Assembly (NCBI GenBank): GCA_001898485.1
Contig: MKTY01000020.1
Location: forward strand, 1,385,203-1,449,202
Origin: Sphingobacteriales bacterium 46-32
Lineage (GTDB): Bacteria; Bacteroidota; Bacteroidia; Chitinophagales; Chitinophagaceae
Direction: 5' to 3'
Length of the DNA: 64,000 nt
The notes beneath the pieces are model-generated. The model was not told the origin of the DNA. It did no database searches and worked only from the letters and a program-made list of their open reading frames with translations. The position numbers were made by a program, and so were the translations under genes. Positions within the stretch are counted from its first letter, which is position 1. Each line of letters opens with the position of its first letter. Below are positions 17,463 to 27,600 of this stretch, piece by piece.

Positions 17463-18488
17463 ATGAAACAAATTATGAAACAGCTCTCCTTTGCCCTGCT
17501 GGCCCTGGGAGTGATGACACCGGCCGCATTGCTTGCCCAGCCGGAAGGAAAAGATAAGGATACGAAGAGTAAAAAGGAGGCCGAGCAGATTATCATTACC
17601 CGTAAGGGAAATTCGGACAAAAAGGTTGTGATTGAATTGAATGGTGATAAGGTAACCGTGAATGGAAAGGATTATGATAAGGATAATGATGAAGACATTA
17701 CCATACTGCGCAACAAGATAAAAGATGTATGGGCCTATGGCGGTACGGGAGCACAGGTATACACTAAACCATTTCAATCGTACAATAACCTGCTGAGCAA
17801 CTATTCCGAAGATCGTGCTATGCTGGGTGTAACCACAGAAAAAGAAGATAAGGGTGTAGTGATAAATGAAATAACCAGGGAAAGTGCAGCTGAGAAAGCC
17901 GGACTCAAAAAAGGTGATATCATTACAGCTATTGATGGTAAGAAGATCGAAGACCCTGATGATCTGACAAAAGCGATCCGCGATCACAAACCAGGTGATA
18001 AAGTATCCGTTGGGTTCATTCGTGATAAAAAAGAGCAGAAAGTAACAGCTGAGCTTACTTCCTGGAAGGGTGTAATGGTTTACTCAGGTACTCCTAATTT
18101 TAATTTTAATGTAGAAGATCTGAAGCTGGACCGGTTTTTTCCTAACGGGATCGAAGCTCCTCAGCCACCCCAGGTACGTGGGTATGGCCAGTTCAGAACA
18201 GCATTTGGCACACCCCGCCTGGGCATATCTATCCAGGATGCAGAAGATGGCAAAGGAGTGAATGTGCTGGATGTAGATGAAGATGGCAATGCTGCCAAGG
18301 CCGGCCTGAAAGAAGGTGATGTGATCACTGAAATAGACGGTAAAGCGATCAATGGTGTGGATGAAATGGCTAAAGCCATGCGTGATAATAAGGATAAGAT
18401 TACAGTAAAGATGAAATATCTGCGTAACGGTAAAGCAGAAACAGTGGACCTGAAGATGCCGCGCAAGCTCAAAACCGCTGATCTCTAA
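17463..18488 (+). CDS. Exported two-PDZ-domain protein without a protease domain
   Basis: The 341-residue protein has a signal peptide (to about residue 25, LLAQP). A short Lys/Asp-rich region and a domain of unknown fold (about 38-110) follow. PDZ domain 1 is at about 118-205 and PDZ domain 2 at about 250-335. Both contain the GVVINEITRESAAEKAGLKK / KGVNVLDVDEDGNAAKAGLK type of binding-loop signature with GDIITAIDGK and GDVITEIDGK. The trypsin-like domain of DegP/HtrA is missing, so it probably acts as a periplasmic chaperone, adaptor or scaffold. A second ATG five codons later is an alternative start. A strong terminator follows. Confidence 0.85.
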   Translation: MKQIMKQLSFALLALGVMTPAALLAQPEGKDKDTKSKKEAEQIIITRKGNSDKKVVIELNGDKVTVNGKDYDKDNDEDITILRNKIKDVWAYGGTGAQVYTKPFQSYNNLLSNYSEDRAMLGVTTEKEDKGVVINEITRESAAEKAGLKKGDIITAIDGKKIEDPDDLTKAIRDHKPGDKVSVGFIRDKKEQKVTAELTSWKGVMVYSGTPNFNFNVEDLKLDRFFPNGIEAPQPPQVRGYGQFRTAFGTPRLGISIQDAEDGKGVNVLDVDEDGNAAKAGLKEGDVITEIDGKAINGVDEMAKAMRDNKDKITVKMKYLRNGKAETVDLKMPRKLKTADL

Positions 18489-18513
18489 TTCGCTTATACA
18501 TATACATCAGGCA

Positions 18514-18545
18514 AAAGGTCCTGCCCTGTTGAGGGCGGGGCCTTT
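18514..18545 (+). terminator. Intrinsic terminator after the PDZ protein gene
   Basis: A 14-bp stem (18514-18527 with 18532-18545, two or three G-U pairs) closes a GTTG loop. A weak T-rich tail follows (TGTCATTTG). Confidence 0.7.
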
Positions 18546-18604
18546 GTCATTTGAGCCCTTATTTTACTGCTGCACTTTCATAGCCGCCTCCCGCCGAAAT
18601 GAGT

Positions 18605-18612
18605 TATTTTTG
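18605..18612 (+). promoter_or_regulatory. -7 element just upstream of gatB
   Basis: TATTTTTG fits TAnnTTTG and ends 14 bases before the gatB ATG. The mRNA leader would be under about 12 bases. A GTG at 18612 lies inside the element and so is unlikely to be the start. Confidence 0.5.
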
Positions 18613-18626
18613 TGGATTCTGAAACT

Positions 18627-20078
18627 ATGGCATCCAATCCCGCTTACGAAACGGTTATAGGACTCGAAGTGCATGCGCAATTGCTGACACAAAGCAAATT
18701 GTTTTGTGGCGACAGTATTGCCTACGGTGCAGCACCCAATACACATGTAAGTCCTGTAACCCTGGCACATCCCGGCACATTGCCCAAAATGAATAAAAAA
18801 GCTGTGGAGCTGGCTATCCGTATGGGTCTGGCCTGCCACTGCGAGATAGAGCGGCATAACTATTTTGCCCGTAAAAATTATTTCTACCCCGATCTGCCCA
18901 AAGGTTACCAGGTGTCGCAGCATACAACACCGATCTGCAAAGGCGGACATATAACTATCCGCACAGAAGCAGGAGGTGAACGCGCTGTACGGTTAAACCG
19001 TATTCACCTGGAGGAAGATGCCGGCAAAAGCCTGCATGATGTGCTGGATACGGATAGTTGTATAGACCTGAACCGTGCCGGTACACCTTTGATAGAAATA
19101 GTTACAGAGCCGGATCTGCGCAGTGCAGAAGAAGTATCGGCCTATCTCACAGAACTGCGCAAGCTGGTTCGTTACCTCGGTGTTTGCGACGGCAATATGG
19201 AAGAGGGTAGCCTGCGTTGCGATGTAAATATTTCGGTACGCCGCCAGGGTGATGCCCGTCTTGGCACTAAGGTAGAGATCAAAAACCTGAACTCGATCCG
19301 CAACGCGCGTCGCGCAGTAGAAGCAGAGTCGCGCAGGTTGATTGAGCTACTCGAAAACGGGCAACCAGTTTTGCAGCAAACACGCAGTTTTGATGCAGCA
19401 ACAGGTACCAGTTTTGCCACACGTGAAAAGGAAGATGCAGACGATTACCGCTATTTTGCGGATCCCGATCTTACTCCCTTTGCGCTGGAAGAATCGTTTA
19501 TTGACTCTATCAGGGCATCACTACCCGAATTGCAGGAGCAGCGGGTACAACGTTATATGAACCAGTGGAATTTGCCCGACTACGATGCGCGGGTTATTAC
19601 CGACGACAAGTCGCTGGCAGATTTTTATGAGGAAATGGTAAACGCCGGAGCCCTGCCCAAACCGGCAGCCAACTGGATGCTGGGGCCGGTAAAATCATGG
19701 CTGAATGAAAACGATAAAGAGATCAGTGATTTTCCCTTATCGCCTGCTGCACTTGCAGCAGTACTCAAAATGGTAGATACCGGCGCACTTAGTTTTTCTG
19801 CGGCCTCTACTCGTTTATTTACACACCTGCTGCAGCATCCGGCAGATGACGCAGCGGTGGCGGCACAGCAGCTAAACCTTATACAGCAGTCGGATGCAGA
19901 TACGCTGGCCCCGCTGATCGATGAGGTGCTGGCACGGTATGCCGATAAAGTAACAGAATATAAAAAAGGAAAAAAAGGAGTGCTGGCTCTTTTTGTAGGA
20001 GAGGTGATGAAACGTTCGAAGGGTAAGGCCGATCCGCGTGTCACTAACGAATTGCTGCTCGAGCGGCTGAAATCATAA
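18627..20078 (+). CDS. gatB: Asp-tRNA(Asn)/Glu-tRNA(Gln) amidotransferase subunit B
   Basis: From ATG 18627 (MASNPAYETVIGLEVHAQLL) the protein has 483 residues. GatB is the kinase/amidotransferase subunit of GatCAB. It phosphorylates and amidates Glu-tRNA-Gln or Asp-tRNA-Asn, with ammonia delivered by GatA. The core motifs GLEVHAQL, HPGTLPKMNKKAVELAIRMG, the cysteine region and GSLRCDVNISVR are all present. The C-terminal YqeY-like tail (from about 370) includes the helical tRNA-binding region. GatA and GatC are not in this window. The possible upstream GTG overlaps the -7 element. Confidence 0.95.
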   Translation: MASNPAYETVIGLEVHAQLLTQSKLFCGDSIAYGAAPNTHVSPVTLAHPGTLPKMNKKAVELAIRMGLACHCEIERHNYFARKNYFYPDLPKGYQVSQHTTPICKGGHITIRTEAGGERAVRLNRIHLEEDAGKSLHDVLDTDSCIDLNRAGTPLIEIVTEPDLRSAEEVSAYLTELRKLVRYLGVCDGNMEEGSLRCDVNISVRRQGDARLGTKVEIKNLNSIRNARRAVEAESRRLIELLENGQPVLQQTRSFDAATGTSFATREKEDADDYRYFADPDLTPFALEESFIDSIRASLPELQEQRVQRYMNQWNLPDYDARVITDDKSLADFYEEMVNAGALPKPAANWMLGPVKSWLNENDKEISDFPLSPAALAAVLKMVDTGALSFSAASTRLFTHLLQHPADDAAVAAQQLNLIQQSDADTLAPLIDEVLARYADKVTEYKKGKKGVLALFVGEVMKRSKGKADPRVTNELLLERLKS

Positions 20079-20110
20079 GTCATTCAGATAGTCAATTTCA
20101 ATAACTGTAT

Positions 20111-21301
20111 ATGCAAATAAGTAAAGTTCTGATCCTGATATGTGTAGTGGCTTTGTCATGCACACATAAGGCAGATGAGAAAGGGTTTGTGGTAAAAGGA
20201 AAATTACAACCACGCAGTGGTAAAATGATTTACCTTGAAAAAGTACCGGCAGCGCTTACCCAACCCAGTGTAGAAGATTCTTCAGTGATTGCAGCCGATG
20301 GCAGTTTCCGGCTTAAGGCAGCTGCCGGTGAGGCGGTGATCTTTAACCTTCGCATTGATCAGAGCCGTTATCCGCTGCTCTCACTTGTAAATGATACTAC
20401 CCAGGTAGAGCTGGATATACGTATGCGTCCGGATGATTCGCAGTTTCCTGAAAGTTATACAGTGAGTGGATCGCGTGGGAGTGAGGAGTTGAAAAATTTT
20501 GTAACTGGTTTCAACAATCGCCTGATAGAAATACATGGCCTTATGCAGCAGTCCGACAGCCTTTACAGGCAGGGTGCTTCGGATAGCATACTTGCTTTAA
20601 ATGCAGAGCGGCAGGCCAGTCAGGCACAGGCTTTACAAAAGTTTTCATACGATGCTATTGACCGTGCCAACAACCCGGCACTGGCGATTTTTGAGTTGGG
20701 CTACTATGAATCTACTGCCAACGGAACCAATTATGGTCTGGCATCTATGGACGCCGAAAAGCTGAAGTCGGTGATGAATACGCTGGTATCACGTTATCCT
20801 GATCATAAGGTTACAGCAGCGGTAAAAGCCAATATTGATAAAAGTCTGCAGGCTCAGGCCCAGGCAGCCGCTTCATCCTTGATAGGAAAGGAAGCGCCCG
20901 ATTTTACCATGCCGGATGCCAATGGAAAAGAAGTTAGCCTTAGTTCATTCAGAGGTAAATATGTACTTGTTGATTTCTGGGCGAGCTGGTGTATGCCCTG
21001 CCGTCAGGAAAATCCCAATGTAGTCAGTGCTTTTCAACGGTTTAAAGACAAAAACTTCACCGTGCTGGGGGTATCGCTCGATCAGCCGGGTCAACGTGAT
21101 AAATGGCTGAAGGCTGTAATGGACGACAAACTAACCTGGACACAGGTGAGTGATCTGCAGTACTGGAACAGTAAGGTCGTAAAGCTGTATGGCTTAGACG
21201 GCATCCCGTATAATGTACTGGTTGATCCCAAGGGTATTGTGGTAGCAGAGGGCCTCAGGGGCAGTCAATTACCACTCAAACTGGCAGAATTGTTGAGATA
21301 G
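20111..21301 (+). CDS. TlpA-like thiol-disulfide oxidoreductase lipoprotein with DUF4369-like domain
   Basis: This 396-residue lipoprotein has a signal ending in ALSC (Cys17). The N-terminal domain (about 25-125) is of the DUF4369 type seen in Bacteroidota thioredoxin lipoproteins (GFVVKGKLQPRSGKMIYLEK). A helical linker and a C-terminal thioredoxin/AhpC-like domain (about 255-396) follow, with APDFTMPDANGKEVSLSSFRGK and the redox motif WCMPC near residues 293-297. It probably acts in the periplasm on disulfides or hydroperoxides. It begins 33 bases after gatB, so it may be co-transcribed, but a functional link is not evident. Confidence 0.88.
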   Translation: MQISKVLILICVVALSCTHKADEKGFVVKGKLQPRSGKMIYLEKVPAALTQPSVEDSSVIAADGSFRLKAAAGEAVIFNLRIDQSRYPLLSLVNDTTQVELDIRMRPDDSQFPESYTVSGSRGSEELKNFVTGFNNRLIEIHGLMQQSDSLYRQGASDSILALNAERQASQAQALQKFSYDAIDRANNPALAIFELGYYESTANGTNYGLASMDAEKLKSVMNTLVSRYPDHKVTAAVKANIDKSLQAQAQAAASSLIGKEAPDFTMPDANGKEVSLSSFRGKYVLVDFWASWCMPCRQENPNVVSAFQRFKDKNFTVLGVSLDQPGQRDKWLKAVMDDKLTWTQVSDLQYWNSKVVKLYGLDGIPYNVLVDPKGIVVAEGLRGSQLPLKLAELLR

Positions 21302-21375
21302 CACGTATGAAAATCTGTTGTTGTTTTAACAAGAGGATTTGCAGATAATATTTTAATTTTAAATAAATCATTGTC

Positions 21376-22080
21376 ATGAAAAAATTACTGCTTATAGCCC
21401 TGCCTCTTCTTACACTTCAGGCGCAGGCACAAAACAATGTGGTGGATGTTGACAAGAACACCAAACCCCTGGATAACCGGGAGTTTTATACCAATGGCGG
21501 ATTTCCCCTGAGCGCAACTAAATATATCCAGGTGACAGGTGGCACACCTTACTTGAGTGAAAATTGGATGAAGGGTACGATTGTAACACCTAACGGAAAT
21601 GCTTACAACAATCTCCGGCTAAAGGTAGATCTGATTGATAATAGTGTTATATATCTGAATCCGGCTGGCGAGGAGATGGTATGCGTGGCTCCATTAAGTA
21701 AAATATCGCTGCGTGATACTATAACCGGTAAAGTTTATTTGCTCGAAAATACTTCTTCGGTATCAGGTTACGCTGGTGATAAAGGATGGCTGGAAGTTTT
21801 GAGTGGTGGGAATCTGACTTTATATAAACATCTTTCAAAAAGTATTTCCGAGTCTAAAGCATATGGATCATCGGTTACTGAGCAGCGAATAAGAGCTTCT
21901 GAGAAATACCTGGTAGGTATTGGCGGTGTGGTAACCCGGGTAAAAAAAATAAAAGAAATTGCTGATTTGGTTCCGGCTGCGAAAAGACAGCAATTACTGG
22001 ATCAGATAGCGAAGGAAAAATGGAGTGATAAAAAAGAAAGTGACTACGTAAAGACCGTTGAGTATTACAATTCATTATAA
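21376..22080 (+). CDS. Exported protein of unknown function
   Basis: The 234-residue protein has a signal peptide (MKKLLLIALPLLTLQAQAQ). The mature part contains beta-rich segments (NNVVDVDKNTKPLDNREFYTN, then GTIVTPNGNAYNNLRLKVDLI) and a charged C-terminal helix region. I recognise no family. It follows the TlpA-like gene at 75 bases and ends before a very strong hairpin at 22182-22235. Confidence 0.65.
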   Translation: MKKLLLIALPLLTLQAQAQNNVVDVDKNTKPLDNREFYTNGGFPLSATKYIQVTGGTPYLSENWMKGTIVTPNGNAYNNLRLKVDLIDNSVIYLNPAGEEMVCVAPLSKISLRDTITGKVYLLENTSSVSGYAGDKGWLEVLSGGNLTLYKHLSKSISESKAYGSSVTEQRIRASEKYLVGIGGVVTRVKKIKEIADLVPAAKRQQLLDQIAKEKWSDKKESDYVKTVEYYNSL

Positions 22081-22181
22081 ACGTCATTTATATTTTACCC
22101 CATTAATGTAATGTAGGGAGTGGTTGACCGTAAAGAAGACCGTTAAGTAGCAGTAAGTGGAATTGATCCGGGAGAATAAAG

Positions 22182-22235
22182 ATTTCATAAATTATTAAAG
22201 CCCCTGTTATCAGGGGCTTTAATAATTTATGAAAT
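22182..22235. terminator. Bidirectional terminator with a 25-bp perfect stem
   Basis: Positions 22182-22206 pair perfectly with 22211-22235 around a TTAT loop. The inner part is GC-rich (AAAGCCCCTG) and the outer part AT-rich. Both strands carry T-runs, so it can end the rightward gene and the leftward lipoprotein operon. It is one of the longest perfect hairpins in the window. Confidence 0.85.
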
Positions 22236-22252
22236 TCCTCAATCAGCAGGAT

Positions 22253-23161
22253 TTATTTCTCAATGGTAGTAACACCAATGTTGCTAAAAAAACCAAGGAT
22301 GGTTTGTGTAGCAGGGTTATACACGCCCAACTGATAGCGCAGGGTGTGAATACCTGTACATACTGAAAACTGACCATTAAGTCCAGGGTATTGGCGAATT
22401 ACCAGGTTCATACCATTGTAAGCAGAGTTAAGATTACCTGCATTGCCTCCGGTAACGACTACACCTTCCAGATTGATGGTTACATTCGCCGGGTTGGTCC
22501 AGTCGATAAGAAAATTGAGGTCACCAAAATTGTCATCCCATACGTTATTGATTACAGCACGGGCTGTAGTAGCTGTAAGAGGAGTTATGGATTTGATAGT
22601 GGTTAAATAAGGACCATAGGCGCCAAAACCGGCATCAAAAGATTTGGCATAAGCTCCCTTTTGAGCATCCAAGGTGGCGGCATCGCCGATATCAACTCCA
22701 TCGAAGCAGGGGCCTCTCAATACCAGGCGAACGGTATCCTGAAACCCTGCGATCTTTACACCAGTTTGCTCAAGAGTAAACAGGAGGGTGTCTTTTTCTC
22801 CAGAGCCGTAGTAAGCAGCGTTACCCTGAATGGGTATATATGCTACAGCCTGGCCTGCAGGGATGGTAACCGTATTGTTTGTAGTGCCAATTGTAAATTC
22901 AGTACCTGGTGTCGCGCCGGATAATGATTGCATTTTGAAGGTAATAACACGATCTACGCTCGACAGATCAGTGGTGCCTACGCCAATATTGAATACCGGT
23001 GCAGGATTACTATTCATAGCATACAACTGATTGCGCGCTCCTGTAAAGTGTACTTCAGGTTCTACCACTTTTGTGTCGTAGGGTTTAAATTTATCACAGC
23101 CCGTTAGAGCAGCAAACCCCAATAGCAGTCCCGCAAATAGTAAGCTATTGTTTTTTCTCAT
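22253..23161 (-). CDS. Lipoprotein of a SusC/SusD operon (DUF4843/Calx-beta-like)
   Basis: This 302-residue protein has a lipobox LTGC (Cys22) followed by a spacer. Segments such as FNIGVGTTDLSSVDRVITFKM and GTEFTIGTTNNTVTIPAGQA recall DUF4843/Calx-beta-type lipoproteins encoded after SusD genes. It lies 72 bases after susD in the same direction. It may be a surface glycan- or substrate-binding accessory of the uptake complex, but the family assignment is tentative. Confidence 0.72.
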   Translation of the reverse strand: MRKNNSLLFAGLLLGFAALTGCDKFKPYDTKVVEPEVHFTGARNQLYAMNSNPAPVFNIGVGTTDLSSVDRVITFKMQSLSGATPGTEFTIGTTNNTVTIPAGQAVAYIPIQGNAAYYGSGEKDTLLFTLEQTGVKIAGFQDTVRLVLRGPCFDGVDIGDAATLDAQKGAYAKSFDAGFGAYGPYLTTIKSITPLTATTARAVINNVWDDNFGDLNFLIDWTNPANVTINLEGVVVTGGNAGNLNSAYNGMNLVIRQYPGLNGQFSVCTGIHTLRYQLGVYNPATQTILGFFSNIGVTTIEK

Positions 23162-23232
23162 AATAGTATTTTTTGTTTTAATAGTGTATAAGCAGGGTTG
23201 AAAAATCCTGTCTCCAACCCAGGCGAATTACT

Positions 23233-24630
23233 TTAATATCCATCGTTTTGAACCATATTCGGATTAGCTAGTAACTCATCCTGCGGAATAGGCATTACAA
23301 AACGGAAAGAACCTGCTGCCAGGGTTTGCCAGGCCGGCCCGGCATCCGATGCATTGCGTTGTACGGGCAGATTATTTCTTTTAAGGTCATACAGACGAAA
23401 ACCTTCAAAGCAGAGTTCTTTGAAGCGTTCATTCAGTACAGCTGTGATCAGGTCGGCAGCGGAAGCAAATGTTTCATTTGTATAGCCGGTAATGCGTGCT
23501 GTGCGTAATGCATTGAGATCGGCGGCACCGGCAGATAAGTTGGGCGTAGGTAATTTAGCATAAGCCTCAGCGCGAATCAGATACATTTCTGCTATGCGGC
23601 AGGCTTTCATATCCACTATTCGGCCACCTCTCGAAGATTCATAAAATTTCTTTACATAATTTTTCCCTGCATCGTTGCCAATAAAAGTACCCTTACGGAT
23701 ATCATCATTGCTATAGGTTGCTATCAGTTTATCAGACGGCGCAATGTATACAGCCGAATTCGTAGTGGTCCACAAAGCGCCAATAGCAGGTGACTGCAGA
23801 AATCGAATCCGGAACAAGGTCTCATTAGCATTCGCATCTATCCAGATACCTGCAAAGGCGGACCCAGAAACCAGTGGCTTTACATTGGAAGAGATTACCT
23901 CTGATGCGAAAGTAATTGCGGCCTGATAATCTCCCTTATAAAGGGCAATACGAGCCTGATAGGCGGCAATATTTACCTTATTGAGCACTGTATCGCTGAA
24001 GTTGGCCGGCGTAGCAGCAGGAACAAGCGCTTTCGCATCGCTCAAGTCTTTTTCAATCTGTGTCATTACAGCGCCCATTGTAGCGCGTGTAGGTTTAGCC
24101 AGAGGATTAAACTCAAGCATAATGGGTATACCCAAAGGTTCGTTGGCATTGTAGTTTTTACAGAAAGACTGCAAAAGGCCAAAATGTGCTATTGCTCGCA
24201 ACCCCAGTAAGTGCCCTCTTACGATGTCTTTGCGGGGTATCAGGTTGGCAGGAGTCTCTACCACATCTATTTTGGGGAGTACCCGGTTTACCTGGTCAAT
24301 CAGGCTATAGTAACCATAATAACCTGCGATTACACTGCCACCAGTAGTCACGTCTGAGCTATACTGGTAACGATACTCCAGGGCCCCCTGGCCAGCATTA
24401 TCCACTCCGAGCTTTGCTTCATCGGATACGAGTGCACTTTTATACATATCTGTTGAATAAGTACCATAGCGCTGGAATGCTGCATTCACACCATATTGAA
24501 TATGCTCAAATGTTTTGAAGGCATTTGCTTCATTGATCACGTCCGGATCATTTTGCTCCAACTGCTTCTTACAACTGCCTAATAGCAAAGCAGCTGAAAG
24601 AATGTATAAGCTATATTTTTTAAGTTTCAT
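23233..24630 (-). CDS. susD: SusD/RagB-family nutrient-binding lipoprotein
   Basis: This 465-residue lipoprotein (LLLGSC, Cys20) has the SusD organisation: an N-terminal TPR-like helical region (from NDPDVINEANAFKTFEHIQ) and a C-terminal RagB domain with RIAEMYLIRAEAYAKL, LNALRTARITGY and the ending FKELCFEGFRLYDLKRN...MPIPQDELLANPNMVQNDGY. This is typical of SusD. It forms the lid of the SusC pore at the cell surface and captures oligomers, but the substrate cannot be told. The gene is 20 bases after susC and upstream of the accessory lipoprotein. No glycosidase or peptidase lies in the operon. Confidence 0.94.
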   Translation of the reverse strand: MKLKKYSLYILSAALLLGSCKKQLEQNDPDVINEANAFKTFEHIQYGVNAAFQRYGTYSTDMYKSALVSDEAKLGVDNAGQGALEYRYQYSSDVTTGGSVIAGYYGYYSLIDQVNRVLPKIDVVETPANLIPRKDIVRGHLLGLRAIAHFGLLQSFCKNYNANEPLGIPIMLEFNPLAKPTRATMGAVMTQIEKDLSDAKALVPAATPANFSDTVLNKVNIAAYQARIALYKGDYQAAITFASEVISSNVKPLVSGSAFAGIWIDANANETLFRIRFLQSPAIGALWTTTNSAVYIAPSDKLIATYSNDDIRKGTFIGNDAGKNYVKKFYESSRGGRIVDMKACRIAEMYLIRAEAYAKLPTPNLSAGAADLNALRTARITGYTNETFASAADLITAVLNERFKELCFEGFRLYDLKRNNLPVQRNASDAGPAWQTLAAGSFRFVMPIPQDELLANPNMVQNDGY

Positions 24631-24650
24631 GTCTTCGTCGGTTTTAAGAA

Positions 24651-27600
24651 TTAAAAAGTAACAGAGATACCACCAGTGAATGCACGGGGGTTCGGAAACT
24701 CACTCAGGTTGATATTTACAGGACCTGCTTCGGGATCCATTCCTCTCCATTTAGTCCACATATACAAGTTGGTACCCTGTACATATAATTTCAGGTTAGA
24801 AATGAATTTCAGCTTGCTGATTGCACTCTGAGGCAATGTATAACCGAGGGTTACATCACGCAATCTTACAAATGAAGCATTATGGATCAGCTTGGATGAA
24901 AAATTGGTGCCATAGAGAGGGCTGGGTGTATTAACAATGTCGCCAGGCTTTTGCCAGAATTTCAAATCAGCTGACTGATTATATCCATTAGCCAGGAAAC
25001 CAACAGGATTTTCTACGAAATACTCCAGGTTGTCCATTTTGTAGGCACCTTCCTGCCAGCTAAACAGTACAGATAAGTCCAGGTTTTTGTAACGTAAGGA
25101 CGTTCCGAAACCACCTTTCCAGGGGGCTTCCCATGTACCAAACTCTGTTACCGCATAAGAATTTGAATAGACATTTGTTACTTTGCCATTCAGGTCATAG
25201 TAAAGAGGTTGACCGGTAGCAGCATCAACACCTGCCCATTTCACTTCGTAGTGAGAGCCCAGGGGCAAACCTACTTTCAGGAAAGAGGTTCCACTTTCGT
25301 AAGGTTCTTCACCACCGAGTGATAACAGTTTATTTTTGTTATAGCTACCAGTTGCAAACAGCGTCCATACCAGATCTTTATTACGGATTACATCATAGTT
25401 GATATTCCACTCAAAACCGGTGTTTTGCAGTTCGCCGGCATTAATATCAATCCGGTATCCACCACCTTCAGCACTAAGTGGTCGGCTAATGAAGAGGTCT
25501 TTGGTGCGTTTATCATACCAGTTCAGGTCACCATACAACCGGCGATTCAGCAATTCGAAGTCGACACCTACGTTAACCTGGTAGGTCGTTTCCCAACGGG
25601 CACCCGGGTTACCTGGATAAGTGGCTACTTGTGTAGTCAGACCAGAGTATTGATCAACAGAGCTATAACGGGCCTGATACAGATAGCTTGAAGGGAAGTT
25701 GTTGGCATTACCGGCACTACCATAGCTGGCGCGGAGGCGAAGCACATTAACGGCATTTACGTTTTCCATGAAATTCTCTTTGGATAGCTCCCATATAGCG
25801 CCAACAGAGAAAAAGTCCTGCCAGCGAGTAGTCTTAGGAAGTTTCGAAGAACCGTCTTTGCGATAAGAACCGGTAACGGTGTATTTTCCATCATAAGTAT
25901 AACGCGCAGTAGCCAGACCGGAAGCCAGACCTGTACGATCTTTACCGCCAGTTATTGTAGAATATAGCTGGTTACCTGAATTACCCTGTGTAATAGCACC
26001 GGGCGTATTGGGTGTGCGGGGGTCAATACCATAACCCTGAGCGTTGAATGCCTTATAATTTTCCTGTACATACTCGCCAACAGCTGTTACTTCTACGTCA
26101 TGAACATCGGCAAATAGTTTGCGGTAAGTCAGCGAAGGACGTACGTTGCTGGTCAGGAAACGCTCTAATGTTTCAATCTGACTACCAGCCAGTGTAAGTA
26201 GTGAAGTAGCGCCCCCGGCTTGAGTACGTGCAAAAGCCTCACGGCTTTGATACACGGTATTCTGTGTTTCGCGGAAGTCAATACCTGTTACCAAAGAAGC
26301 AGTAATATCTTCTGTGAGTTTATAGTTTAAATTGAAACCGATGGTTGCTTTCAACTGGTCATTGTAGTTTTTGTCATATTTGGTCAAATCCAGTTGTGTC
26401 GTAGTAAGATATTTTGCTGCGTTGCTAATGCTGTTATAGCTACCGTCTGCTTTATAGGGACGATGGTAAGGAACGCCTACGTTTACAGCAAGAAACGGAT
26501 TGTTGAGGTTGTTGGTAGTCGTACTTTGCTGAAAATTACGTTTTGTATAACCCAGGTTTGTAGAAGCGCTGAATGTGAGGCGCTCATCTGCGTAATCCAT
26601 ATTATTGCGTACCGTAACCCGTTTCATATCTGTACGCTGAGTAGTTCCCTGCTCATTGTAAAGTGCTACACTACTATATACGCGGGTTTTTCCTGTACCG
26701 CCAGAAAGTGTGATCTGGTGATTGCTGAATGAACCCTGGCGGAAAAAAAGGTCAGACCAATTGGTATTGATCTTGCTTAAACTATCCAGCCAGCGGTCAC
26801 CTAATTCGAAATCTGCAGCAGTTTTTGGAACTATAATCAAACGAGGATTAGGAGAGGGGTCAGTGGGGTCAGGAATTGTTTTATTAGGATTCAGACGAGA
26901 AAACTGCCATCCGGGCACAACAGGGTCTTTACCCCACTCAGTGAGTGTATTGGGAACCATCACACCATATTGCTCCTGCGCCTTCAGTAATTCAGCAGTA
27001 TTCATGGGGCGGAAAGCAAAATCGGGTTTTGATTTAATACCCATCTGTGCACTGTACTCCAGCTTCATTTTTCCTCCTGTTCCTCGTTTGGTAGTCACGA
27101 TTACCACACCGGCAGAACCACGTGAGCCATACAGTGAAGTAGTGGCCGCATCACGGGCAATGTCGATAGAGGCAAAATCGTTGGGGTTCAGACCCTGAAA
27201 TACAGAAGCTTCCACAGGGATACCATCCACAATGTAAAGAGGTGTGCTACCACCTACTACCGAGTTGGTACCACGAATCAGGATAGTGGTGGCCTGACCA
27301 GGCTGACCGCTACCTGTAAGCGCCAGTACCCCAGGTGCACGACCCTGAAACAGCTGGTCAAATGAACCTACCGGACGATCTTCCAGTTGTTTGGCATCGA
27401 TCTTGTTGGTAGCACCAGCGAATTGTGATTTTTTGGTGCGGGTAATACCTGTAACAACGATTTCATCCAGGTCTTTCGTTGTAGGTGTGAGTGTTAAGGA
27501 ATAAACGCTTCCGGATCCAATGTTAACCGTCTTGGTTTCAAATCCAAGGAAGCTGAATTCGAGTTGCTTTGCATTCGCAGGAAGAGAGAGCGTATAGGTA

